Shown: positions 46,435-58,000 of the stretch, in pieces | Layout: the number at the start of each line of letters is the position of its first letter | How positions within the stretch are numbered: position 1 is the stretch's first letter | Source: Cordilura impudica | Taxonomy: Eukaryota > Arthropoda > Insecta > Diptera > Scathophagidae | Length of the DNA stretch: 64,000 bases | Assembly: GCA_963682025.1 (NCBI GenBank) | Contig: OY821518.1 | Span: 14,404,100 to 14,468,099 of the forward strand | Direction of reading: 5' to 3' | Made by a program: the position numbers and the translations under genes | The notes under the pieces: generated by a model | What the model saw: the letters and a program-made list of their open reading frames with translations, nothing else | Database searches by the model: none | What the model was told of the DNA's origin: nothing

Positions 46435-47415
46435 GACAGAACCAAATAACTAGTATATGGTCATTTAAACTATCCTTACTTTTTGTTATTGTAGTGAAGT
46501 TACAAAAAATCAATACTCAAAATTATGCTACAAGTTTTACACACACACACACTTACGCATTTATATTTCCAAGGAACTCTGGTTCTATTTATGGAGCACA
46601 AATAAAATTAACTATATCAACTATAACTATTACAGTTAAACCAACCAACTAAATAAAATGGAAAGACAAACAAAAAAGAAAATTATAAACGCAAAACTAA
46701 AGTTAAACTAACTAACATTAAATATTTAAAACTACTGCGAATAAATAATTTGATAATAAAACAAAACAAGCATGAAATAAATGAAAGTTAATTAAATTAA
46801 ATAACAAAATATTTATTTGATTAAAAATAATAATATAATTTATCCAACTAAACTTGGACTTGAGATAATATTAACTAAAATGAATTAAACTTAATATATT
46901 CTGAATTTAATAAAGTTTTTTTTTTTTTTGTTTTTAAAACATGCGGAAAAGCTAAAAAATAATAATAACCTTGACTTATGGATTCTTTTTAACAATATAA
47001 GTACCTACTAGAATATGGGATATGTATTTACAAAATTCAAACTACACATACAAAATGCAAATATGTACAATGTACATATATACGACTATAAATGAATGAA
47101 AAGATTTGTGTGTGACTACTAAAAGGCACATTGAAAATTCTCAGTGCTACTAAAATGAATATTGTATAAAAGAACACTCAGAACACGTATTTAAAAAAAA
47201 AAATAAATTAAACATCTCGTGACATAAGATATATGTATACTATAGTATGTGTGATACAAGAAATATCAAAGATTTTCTAACGGTAACATGTGTAACATTT
47301 TTTTTTATCAATAAAATAATAATAACATGAGTTTCAATAATAATTCCGAAAGGAAGTGATAAAAGAAATATTTAAACAGAAAACTGCGTCCACTGTGTGA
47401 TGCAAGTAATATATA
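46435..47415. other. AT-rich stretch, no gene seen
   Basis: Short (CA)n near 46541-46552 and a poly-T near 46917. Nothing else recognised. Confidence 0.4.
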
Positions 47416-47744
47416 CAGTGAGTGACAATACAATGGAAACTGTTAACAAAATATACTTTTGACGACTCAATACCAAAAATTTTGTTATAAAATAAAAAAA
47501 TCGGTTATTAGTTAATAATATGTATGTTTTATTTGCTAAAAAAAATATTAGCATAAAATAGCTTATGTTAATATTGACAAAACATTGGAAACTTTCACTA
47601 CACAATAATTGAAAACCTTCCCTTTATTTTTGGTTTCTACGTGAATTGGACCCATTCACTGGCCCGGAAAGCAACGCTGTATTTATATTTTGGGTCTATG
47701 TTTTTCCTTTTGGACGTCGTATAAACGTTCTTCCATCATGACCT

Positions 47745-50003
47745 CTTAAAGTGGGGTAAGTGGGGATGCTGATCCACAGGATTTTCAAATACCTGGTTAT
47801 CACCTTCTATCCCCCTTTATTCTTCATAGGGGCCTTGTTATGTACATTCGCGACACTGTTGTGTACCAGTATCAGCAACATCTGAACTGTATTGATGCAG
47901 AATTTAACTCACTTTGGGTTAAGTTCAAAATCAGGTCACACATTTTGCACTTCGGGTTTCTATATAGAAGCCCAAATGCAGAAAGGGAGCATACCTATAA
48001 TGGCTTCGACGCCCTTTCTGAATCCATTTCTAGAATCCTAGAGAGTTGCCCGAATAGTGAAATCGTTGTTGCTGGCGATTTTAATATCCATGACTCTACA
48101 TGGCTTCACCATTCGTGTCAAACAACTCCCGAAGGCCGTTACGTTGAGCTTTTCGCGGCGCATAACCATCTGGCACAACTAGTGAATCCACCAACGTACA
48201 TTCCGTGCATTGAAGGGCAACGACAAAATACTCTCGACCTTTTTCTCACTTCACACCCTGATAAGTATGAAGTGAAAATATTTGCACCTCTCGGTAATTC
48301 GCATCACTGCACCATTTCCGCATCCTTTTCGTACTCTGTACTTCAAAGTGTTTCAGCACCAGCTATGAAGCGCTTAGTTTTTATTTACGAAAAGTCTCGT
48401 TGGGCTGAGCTCAACGATTTTTTCAAGCAGTTCAACTGGAAACTTTGTTTCCTGAATAAAAATGTTGATGCTGTTGCGAAAATGGTGGAAAAAAATAATA
48501 GTGCTCGGTATGCGATTATTCATTCCATCAAAGCACATTTCGGCTATACCAAATCAAAAATTATGGTTTACCCAGACCTGCAGAGATGCAGTCAGATCCA
48601 GAGAGGACGCATTCAGATATTGGCGTGAAAATAAAAATTCCGCCACTGAACTGCAACGCAAACAGGCGAGAACTAAATGTGCCAAAACACTAAGGCGCAA
48701 AAGTTTCTTTACGATCAGCGTGTTCGTGCTAAAGTTCTCTCTGCTCCTCGGGGTAGTAAGAGCTTTTGGTCATTTGTTAAAAGGGTAAAGAACTATGCTA
48801 GTTCTGCAATCCCAACTCTTTTAATGAATGACCAAATATTCACTGAACCGGTTGATAAGGCTAACCTCTTAGCTGAACTTTTTGCAAAATACTCGTTTTT
48901 GCCGGATAGCGATCAACCTCTGCCCGAAATTGAAAGTGTATCTTGTACTATGCCTATAATATTATTTCGAGCACGTGCAGTAAAAAGGTTTTTTCGGATC
49001 TCAACATTAATAAGTCTTGGGGACCGGATGGTATACCAGCGCTGGTGCTGAAACAGTACTCTTCGACGCTAGCCAGTCCATTGGCCAATCTTTTCAGCCT
49101 TTCGTACCGTGCGGGAGCCTTTCCCTCTTGCTGGATAGTTGTATTTGGGGTCGGTAATGATTTCTCTCGATTTATATCGAGTTTTCTCAGAGATCGAACA
49201 ATACGTGTTGTTATTGATGGGGTCTCATCTAATGAGTTTCAGCTTAATTCAGGGGTACCCCAAGGTTCCGTTCTTTCTCCTTCTCTTTTCCTTATTTTTC
49301 TGAACGACCTTCTTGGTCAAACTTTTAATTCTATTTACTCTTTCGCAGATGACAGCAGCATTTGTCATTCGCTTTCCTTTAATTGTAGGCCAAGCCTCTT
49401 GGAGGTTGGGGGCAGAAGGCAGACAATGAATGACACACTCAATCAAGACCTGTTAACAATCTCCGAGTGGGGTAAAGCGAATAGGGTTGATTTTAATGCG
49501 GTGAAGACTCAATGCTGTATGTTGATCCATAGGTCCATGGAATCAACAATGTCATCTGTATATATGGGTGGTATAGGTATTGAGGAATCGGATACTCTTG
49601 ATGTTCTAGGCATGAGAATTCAATGTGATGTTCGTTGGAATGAGCATGTTTTTCAAGTGTCGAAAGAAGCATTCAAGTGTCTTGGTTTTCTAAAACGGTG
49701 TAAAAATTACTTCACTCCTTCTGATCTCCTTAAAATCTATACCACTTACATCCGACCGAAAATAGAATACAACTCCCATATATGGGCAGGAGCTTCTATC
49801 AGTCGAACTAGCCGTATGTGGAATAAACTCCCCGCACAGGTCTGACAGTTAAAATCTAATAAAATTTAAGTCAAATATCCACAAACACTACTCCCTCTTT
49901 CCTCCTCCCCACAACCTATTTTCCTGAAATCAACACAATGCACTGCATTTGTAGGGGGCATCCCCTGAGTGTTGGTTAATATATTAAAAAAAAAATAAAA
50001 AAA
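47745..50003 (+). pseudogene. Jockey-clade non-LTR retrotransposon relic, main copy
   Basis: The 5' end is truncated. Endonuclease (APE) region at 47840-48400: FGFLYRSPNAE, EIVVAGDFNIHDSTW, QNTLDLFLTS and GNSHHCTIS. Where the family has S-D-H the copy reads S-H-H, a lost catalytic Asp. Reverse transcriptase region at 48960-49845: NINKSWGPDGIPALVLKQ, PSCW, then an abrupt jump to FSRFISSFLRDRTIRVV, QLNSGVPQGSVLSP and YSFADDSSI (catalytic FADD at 49341-49352), then DVLGMRIQCDVRWNEHVFQ. By comparison with the 61 kb copy, the PIPKKG and SKAFD (motif A) segment is deleted at about 49135. It ends in a short A-rich tail (49986-50003). Frameshifts near 48600 and 48950 also break it. Confidence 0.9.
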
Positions 50004-50329
50004 CAGTATTCCACACGTTTTTCTCTGATATCAGTGGTTTCTTCACAGGACGATAACAACCAAGATCAGCCTCAATCACTTGTCGGGAAACAGTTCGAGC
50101 ATATATTTTTAGTTTCAGATTGTTAATGCTCTCGCAATTATTTTATACTGTCTTTGGATAATTTAAGAGCAACATTTATGCGGCAGGCCTAAATGTTGAG
50201 TCATCGCCGCACGTCTATCACGATATTTCCTGATAATTTTTGAAATTATGGATTAGTTCATAGACTATTTCTCACAAATTTTCTTTTGCTTAAGTCCTTC
50301 AGTAAAAACTTCTATATATAATCTATATA

Positions 50330-51103
50330 ATCTATCTTCCTTTTATATAGGTATTTAAAAGTATGTGTTTTTTTTTTGTTTGTAGCTTATAGGAGGCTAA
50401 ACTTATGGACCGATCTTCCTGAAATTATTATGGAGTCTTATACTGGGCGTGGCAGGTCCCATACAAGGAGAATTTTTAATATCATATATATTAAGTACTA
50501 TGGGAGGCAGAGCTTTGAAAATTTGCGTGAAGTCACCTATTATCAATTTTAGTAGTCATGCCTATAATGGGCAAGATAGGATAAGTGGGCGTGGCACCAC
50601 CCATACAAAGTAGTTGTTAAATATCATATATCTCGAGTACTATGACAGAGACAGATTTGCAAATTTGTCTGAGGTCATCAATTATTAATGTGAGTAGTCG
50701 GATAAAAAATGGGCGGGATCGAACAATTTACATACAATGTAAATATTAATTCTCACATGTCTAGAGTACTGCAGTAGTGAGATCCTTGGGACTTTGCGTG
50801 AGCCCATAAGCTACCCATGTGATTAGTGGAACAATAAATGGGCGTGATCGGAGCAGTAGGCGTGGTGCTGCCCATAAGAAATGGAGTACTATAAAAGGGA
50901 AAGCCTTGACACTTTGTACGAGTCCATCAGATAATTATGTGAGTAGTCATATAAAAATTGGTGGAATAGGATTAGTGGGCGTGACACCTCCTATACAAAA
51001 TATATGAAGTACTATGAAGGCGACGGACTTGATACTCTTGTCAAGCATATTAGTTATCAATGTGAGTAGTCATGGAAATTATTGTCGGAATCGACAAATT
51101 AAA
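50330..51103. repeat. Tandem repeat, 125-145 bp unit, GGGCGTGG type
   Basis: Five degenerate units, each with a GGGCGTGGCACCACCCATAC-like word (about 50446, 50588, 50711, 50839, 50978), followed by ATATCATATATCTCGAGTAC and a TTTGCGTGAGTCATCAATTA-like word. Cut at the right by a family A copy. Confidence 0.75.
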
Positions 51104-51861
51104 ACAAGTAAGAAAATTATAGTCGGTCTAGACCGACTATATGATACCCTATACCATGGTTTAGAGACCCTATCTTTCGGTCCAACTACTTCGATATAGA
51201 AAATAAGCATAAACCAAATTTGAGTGGGATTTTTATTAATTTTTTTGGCTGCAGATATGAAAAAGTTCATATCGGATGCTATATCTATAAAGGGACTAGG
51301 TCCAAAAATGGACCGATCCTGATCATGTTTGGTAAAGTCTCTTGTATTTTGCAAAAATATGTACAAACAAAATTTGAGAAGAATCAGTGCAATATTTTTG
51401 TTTTTTAATAGATTTAAGTGAAGATCGGGAAGCAGCTCTATATGGGGTCAAAGGGATCATTTTTGGACTACTCATTAGTGGATGTAATGAACGCATACAA
51501 ACCCAATTTGAGTAAGATCTATATGACAATTTGGATCTTATGGCAATTTATGTCGATTTCATATGGGTAATTTTTATGGGGGCTAGGTCTGATCATGGAC
51601 CGATTCTCACCAATTTCAATAGCGTTCATCCCATGGCCGATTTATCAAATTTCATCAAAATATATTCATATTTGCGACCTGTAGTTTGATTACAAGCTTT
51701 ACATGGACACACAGACGGACGGACGGACGGACGGACGGACGGACGGACATTGTTAAATCAACTCAGAAAGTGATTCTGATTCGATCGGTATAATTAAAGA
51801 TGGGTCTAGGTCAAATATTTTTGATTGTTACAAACAGCATAGTGGTATAGGGTATAAAAAT
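51104..51861 (+). mobile_element. Family A, recent copy with a small 3' deletion
   Basis: Nearly identical to 20266. The GGAC run is longest here (about 51717-51748). About 28 bp before the 3' subterminal repeat are missing (ACAAACAGCATAGTGGTATA). Confidence 0.9.
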
Positions 51862-52149
51862 CGCCAATACCGGCAATCACGTAAAACGAAAATCGCTAAA
51901 ATATACTAAATTCAAGGCCAAACGTTAAGTGTTGTCGTATTTAATTTGGAAAATCCATGTTCATCTAATGGGTAGCTATGTGTTGCTTGCTCCAGAGTAC
52001 GGACGCCGAAAAATTTGATAATTTTTTAACCGAATGGAAAAGACAGTAAAAAACAGAAAGCGTCAGAAACTATAAATATTAAAATAACGGTTAAGATTTT
52101 ATGAATTTTCTTTCATATCATTTTCTTTTTAAACTCTTTCTCTTAACTC
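51862..52149. other. Unassigned spacer
   Basis: No gene or repeat recognised. Confidence 0.3.
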
Positions 52150-52660
52150 ATACTCTCTGTCTATCTGTCTGTTTGTCTGTCTGTCTGCCATGGGGCAACC
52201 CCATTCCCCTTATCCGATTGATCTGAAACTTGGCCGGTAGTCTTGTTGTGACTACAGATTAATTTTGTGATTACAGTCATGCATAGCCACGTACAGCCAT
52301 GGAGTGATCTAAATGTCGTTTCCCCTCCTCCGATCAGTCTGAAACTTGGTCCATACACCTGATGTGAAAGAAAGATTAACTTTGTCATAGCTACGCACAG
52401 TCGCGCATAGTCACGCACAGTCACGTAGTGATTTAAAACCCATTTCCCTTTATCCGATCGATCTGAGAATTGGTCGATAGACTTGATGTGAAAAAATATT
52501 AACTTTGGTATATTTACGCTCAGTCACGCATAGTTACGCACAGTCACAGAGTGATTTAAACCCCATTCCCCAATCAATCTAAAACTTGGTGCATAGACTT
52601 GTTTTGACCAAAGATTAATTTCAGAATAGTCACGCAGTCACGCACAGTCACGGAGAGATT
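52150..52660. repeat. GTCT core plus four 115-125 bp tandem units
   Basis: (GTCT)n at 52156-52190 is followed by four units beginning CCCATTCCCCTTATCCGAT-like (about 52200, 52314, 52439, 52563), each with CTGAAACTTGG and, further on, internal CACGCACAGTCACG sub-repeats. Confidence 0.8.
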
Positions 52661-52716
52661 GAAAACTCATATGCATAAGGAAAGAAAGAGTTTTAATAAA
52701 ATTTTTTTTTATGATT

Positions 52717-53650
52717 TGTATTGTATTGTATTGTATTGTATAAAAGAGGTGACGAAAGTACTGCGACCAAATGATCCATTGTACTGCCCTCTGCTAATAG
52801 TTTGTCTCTATAAAATCTCACCCAATCCTGAAGCCCTCAGAAATTCGAGGATGTTTGTTGGTTCCAGTGATTTTATTTAGCTCCCTGGTATTTGGAAAGA
52901 ACCCAGGTGCTTTTTCCTCTTATGCATTAAAGCTCCACAATCCCATAGTATGTGCTCCGCTGATTCTGCCTTCTCATCGCAGAATCTGCACATGGGGTTC
53001 GCTTCAATTCCTAACCTGCTCAGATGCTCCCTGAGCCTACAGCGACCAGTTAGAATCCCGGTTAGTATTCTCAGTCCGTTCTTTGATAGTCCGATAAATC
53101 TCTTACCGTTGTAGTTACCTAACAAGAGTTTTGATTGCCTTGAGCCTAGGTGGCTCGAGAAAAGCTCCTGTCTGATATGATTCTCACATTCTTTGAGTAC
53201 GCCTTCCCATACTCCTTTTCCTATTACACAAAACGATTCCGGCCCCATTAGCTTTGTGGAAGCTCCCTTTCTGGCAAGCTCATCCGCTTGATAATTTCCC
53301 CGAATCCCAATATGTCCCGGGACCCAACAAAGGCTGACCTTATTGTGTCTGCCTAGCTCATTCAGTCTTTGCAGACAGTCCCATACTAACTTAGAGTTTA
53401 CTACGTAGGAGCCTAGTGCTCGAATAGCAGCTTGACTATCTGATAATATGGTTATGTGCCGTCTTTTGTACTTCCTATTTAAGTTAATCTGTGCACATCT
53501 ATCGATGGCATAAATTTCCGCCTGGCAAATACTCTTCTGTATTCCCATTGATTCGTAGTATTTGGTTCTAGGCCCAAAGACTCCCGCCCCTGTTCCATTT
53601 CCGGTCTTTGACCCGTCCGTGTACTATTTGATCGTATCCTCCTTTATGAG
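52717..53650 (-). pseudogene. 3' end of an RNase H-bearing non-LTR retrotransposon
   Basis: From about 53615: YTDGSKTGNGTGAGVF, then ICQAEIYAIDRCAQIN, ITILSDSQAAIRALGS, SLCWVPGHIGIRGN and ADELARKGA. These are the ordered RNase H motifs (D, E, D, and the final H/D). At the C-terminus CRFCDEKAESAEHILWDC is a C-x2-C...H...C zinc knuckle, as in I/Loa/R1-type elements. Stop at 52877-52879. The short 3' UTR ends in a pentanucleotide tail (TTGTA)n at 52717-52742 on the plus strand. The 671-bp frame from 53548 is intact, so this 5'-truncated copy is fairly young. Confidence 0.85.
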
Positions 53651-53903
53651 TTTTTTATGAGTTAGATTATTATTGTTTTAAGTCTGGAATAGAAGTTAAA
53701 AGTTTCCATTGTTTTGACAACTTTTTACATATATTTTTTTTAAATGTATTTTTTGTAACAAATGTATTATCTTTCGATAGAGAACACACCAAAGAGTTAT
53801 TTCGCCAAAAAAAAAGACTTAATTTTAGACTTAACGCAAAATTATTAAAACCAAAATTTTAAAATTCACGTTTTTGTAAAAGATTCCATTGTATTATCAC
53901 TTA

Positions 53904-55060
53904 ACGATAAAACTTTGTTCTTAAGTAAAGATTCAACTACTAAAGATGTGAATTCAGCACTGGGCGTTACAATCTAATTACAAAGTTCGTTATAATTATC
54001 ATTTGAGAAAAAAAAAGTTAAAAAACGTGGTGTACAAGTATATATAAAACGTAAAGGTTCAAAAATAACTACGTTAATATCTAAAAGTTTGAAAAAGGAA
54101 CAGCTTTACAAAACATTAATTAAATAATAACAAAAAAAAATTAAATAAAAAATTTTAAACAAAAGAAATATTGGAATACGTTACGTAATGCAAATAATTG
54201 GAAAACATTCAGTATTTAAACAATAATATAGACAACATCAAATTGTTAAAATTCAGTAGTGTAATAAAAAAACCGTTATCAATTAAATTATAAAAAAAAT
54301 TATTTTTTTTTAAAATTAAAGTAAATATCCCACTACGTTACGTAGTGCAAATTGTAATAAAACATATAGTACTTAAATTCTTTAAGCAAGTATTAAAAAT
54401 TTGACTAAATTAAATTTCTAAAAAAAGACTAATACGTTACGTAGTGCTTATTATTACGTAAATAACAAAGAAGTGGAGCTACTTTAAAATATTTATGAAT
54501 AAAACCATCAAGATTATTAAATTAACAAGTATTTAAAATTTAAACTTACTTAGTGTAATTAAATACGTAACGTCGTGATATGACTACGTAACTGTCATAA
54601 ACTTTAATAACACATCGATCAATACAAAAATTTCGCATGAATCGAAATAAATAAAGGCCACTTTGAATTTAAATAAGATTACTTAGCGCAATTAAATACG
54701 TTACGTAGTGCTTACATTACGTAATCCTGAAAAACTTTAATAAATAAACAAAGATTTAAAAAAATTTCCAATAAATCCGAAAGAAATCTCAACTCCATAT
54801 TAAAATAAAAATAATTGACTACGTTACGTAGCGAAAAAACTACGTTTTAAATCGGACGTTACTAAATACGAGCAACTTTGGAAATTTGTAATGTTTGTTA
54901 GACTTTGCATCATCAATCATCCTAATTTAGTTCATTGTTATTCCTATCACATCAACAGTATTAAATGTCATTTTAAAGATTTCAATGCTAATCATCTATT
55001 ATTTGACTATATCTTCTTAAACTTTAAAGATATTAAGACAAATGTCATATCTAAAGCAAC
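53904..55060 (+). promoter_or_regulatory. 5' region of the ZDHHC1-like gene
   Basis: About 1.15 kb between the Tc1 end and the start codon. It holds the TACGTTACGTAGTG array (next entry). A short frame starting ATG 54891 runs past the main ATG in another frame and would act as an overlapping upstream ORF if this part is in the mRNA. No clear TATA box or leader splice site was fixed. Confidence 0.45.
54175..54850. repeat. Spaced TACGTTACGTAGTG palindromes
   Basis: TACGTTACGTAATGC at 54177, CACTACGTTACGTAGTG at 54331-54347 (8-bp arms around one base), TACGTTACGTAGTGC at 54433 and 54697, TACGTAACGTCGTG at 54564, ACTACGTTACGTAGCG at 54819. Spacings are 102-156 bp. Several are followed within about 5-10 bp by a second palindrome (ATTACGTAAA 54452, ACTACGTAAC 54583, ATTACGTAAT 54716). 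Surrounding words (AATTAAATACGT, AAACTTTAATAA) also repeat, so this is a degenerate tandem repeat of about 130 bp. Confidence 0.85.
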
Positions 55061-58000
55061 ATGCACCCAGACTATAAGGAACAATCGGAAATTGAAGCAA
55101 CTGCTGAAAATTGTGTCTTAAACAAGGAAGTTGATGAAGCCGATGATCACCTACAAAACGGCATAACAGTAATTTCTTCGTATAGTGATGAAGAGACAAG
55201 TAGTATAGCTGAAGCTTCTGGAAATCCTGAAAGTAATACCGACGATAACATTATCACAATAACTACAGCTAGTATTAATGACTATGCCAAAAATCCTGAA
55301 TTGTATTCGGAATTAACACAAGTAAAGACCCACAGAACACATAATACAGCCACAAAAATATTAAAGTTTTTTGGTAGAAAAGATCATCAATATCCCGTAG
55401 ATAATCCTTTGGATGCGTCAGATGCGTCAGCCATACCCGGAAAATCCCAGGCGAATAATAATAATAATTTATCGAGATCATCTTCACCGTCGTTGAGATC
55501 ATGGAAAATATCCGATTGTATATCGTTTCAAGAGAATATAGCAGATGTTTATCACCGTAAAGGTAGACGTTTAAATGGTCTGCAAACCCCTTTACATCCT
55601 CTACAACTATTCGGCTGGTTTGTATTAGTTTTATTCGGTTTGGCCGCCTACTGGGTATTAATACCGGCCTTTAATGCAGAAATACAAGGTCCTCTTTATG
55701 GTCTTATAAGTGGATTGTATATAGTTCATGTAGTCTCTCATTTGGTAGCCTTACTGATAGATCCCGCAGATCGTGAATTACGTAGAGTTCACCGTAACGA
55801 TCGTATAGTACCCGAATTTGATCGCTCTAAACACGCCCATGTTATCGAGAACGGCAGATGTCATTTGTGTAATATACGCACGTCCTCGCATCGCACTAAA
55901 CATTGTTCGGTGTGTAACAAATGTGTGGGCAAGTTTGATCATCACTGTAAGTGGTTAAATCATTGTATTGGATCACGTAATTATGTCGCCTTTCTAATGT
56001 GTGTCGTAAGTGCGGTGTGCGCTACGTTGGTGATATTTTTGGCGGTTATTGCACAGATTGTTTTGTATTATTTGCAGCCGGAATGGCTTGGCTATTGGTA
56101 TAATACGGAAAGTGTTTTTCAGAGATCCGAACGAGTAGAAACACAACATTTGGCTTTGAATGTTACCAACAATACAACAGATATCAACACCACTAACTTA
56201 ACCTCGGTAGATTATGAAAATGATGTTTACTTAGACAACTCAACGATAAACTTTGTTAAAGAAAATGTTACCAACTTTCTTAATGACACTCTCAACAATA
56301 CCTTGCTTAGCAATTTTAGTCTCAGTACAACAACGCCGACCGAAGAAGAGCTTAATAATGATCTCTTTAAGGGTTCTTCTTCTGTCAATCACAACACCAC
56401 CTTAATATCATTTGCCGGCATAGCTGTTAGTCATAGCATATTCTTAATATTACTTGGTTGTCTAGGCCTATTGGCTGCTATAACAGCAGGTCTGCTGCTG
56501 CATCTTTGCTTTTTTCATATATACATCTCCTTTCTGGGTTTGACCACCTATGAGTATATACGTAATCATCGTCAAGCCCAAGAAGCCAAAAATAAGTTAG
56601 CTACTGCCAAGCTTGGAAATGCTGATACTCCGTCAATCTCACCCACCACCACTACCACCACCACCACCACCACTACCAACAATCATCATCCGTCCAAAAA
56701 GATTGCGGACTGTGGCCAATATTATATGTGTTCGAAGGTACGACATCCCAATGATGGTGAGCTATCGCAAAGGGGTCAAAAACCGTATCAATTAGATGCC
56801 AGTAATAAAAAGCCACTTGCAAAATTTCACTGTTGTGCCAATTCTAGGGAATATCATCAGACTGCCTTAAAGACATATTACATGTGTTCTTTGCTAGAAG
56901 AAACAAATATAAAATCACCTCTTACTGTAGCTCACATTTCGGGTGGCAATAGCACAGACTTTGATTCCACACCAGATGATACACATGAAGAGTTCAGTAC
57001 ATTTCACTGTTGCTCTGCCTTCAAAGCCAACTCTAGCCAAAGAAGAGTAAGTGCGGCTACCACTAAAGCTACTCTTGTGACAAATCTGGAAACAGCACAA
57101 GCTCTCAACAACAGACGCTCCTATTTACAATACACCGAACAATGTACGTTCTGTTCTTTCCGTTTGCGTAGTCCCATTTTAGGCAAACGTGACTCTAAAT
57201 CAAAAACCCCTAAAAATTTAACGCAAAATTCTCAAAGATTGGAAAATCTGCAACAAGTTTCTCGTACTTCGTCGGGCAAATCGCAAACATCTGTGGCAAC
57301 CGCAACGGCCACCCAGAAAAGATGTTGTATGCAAACTATTTCCAAACATCAAAGATGGCGCAGAAAATGGAATTGTTGTTCGGCCGTACCAGATAGTCCG
57401 GATGTACCAAATGATATTATAGCCGCCCTAACACACAAACATCACCAAGAACTGCAGGCCAAAATGGGAAATAAGACTACAGAACCAACCATCAACTGTA
57501 TTAGCTCCAACGGTAGAGCTGGACCACATAATTCACCTAGACAGGTGGATCATCTTAAAGTGAACCAAACTCAGCTACGTAATAACAGAACATGGCCGAT
57601 TACCAGATTTCGTCATATTATGCGTGTCCTAAATCGCTATCGCAGACCCCGCTGTAGGCTTCAGCATAATGTGGAGACCACTCTTAAACAAAATCAAATT
57701 AGACCGTTGCATTTGCAAAACGAAGAAAATTGTTGTAAACATCATTATAATTCCAACTCGCCACCGCCACCACCATCGAATTCTTCAAACAGTCCTCTAA
57801 CAGACTGCTCTAGGGATCATAGTCATTATTCTGACTCGAGCTCGTTGTCAACAGCTTCTTCGAAGTCGACAGCCACCTATAAAACATCAGTGTTGCCCAC
57901 CTCGATAATAAGAGATGACACTTCCGTCACCTATACCACACCCATGGGTATAACACTACCTCCGGCTCTACCACCGCCAACTAGAAGAAGAATACCCAGT

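Larger units (their letters stand above)
47416..53903 (-). pseudogene. Tc1-like transposon relic, copy B, opened by nested insertions
   Basis: Left inverted repeat from 47416 (CAGTGAGTGACAATACAATG), with an inner AACATTGGAAACTTTCAC at 47582. Right inverted repeat 53690-53903 (AAAAGTTTCCATTGTTTTGA and ATTCCATTGTATTATCACTT). Between them Tc1 sequence is visible at 47640-47745 and 50004-50320 (ATATCAGTGGTTTCTTCACA, ATTTTCTTTTGCTTAAG), matching copy A. A Jockey-like element separates the first two parts. A chain of minisatellites, a family A copy and an RNase H element fill 50330-53650. Confidence 0.7.

Noticed and set aside
51717..51748. CRISPR-like regular repeats (GGAC runs in several places)
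   Set aside because: These are tetranucleotide microsatellites at the core of family A; no spacers and a eukaryotic context.
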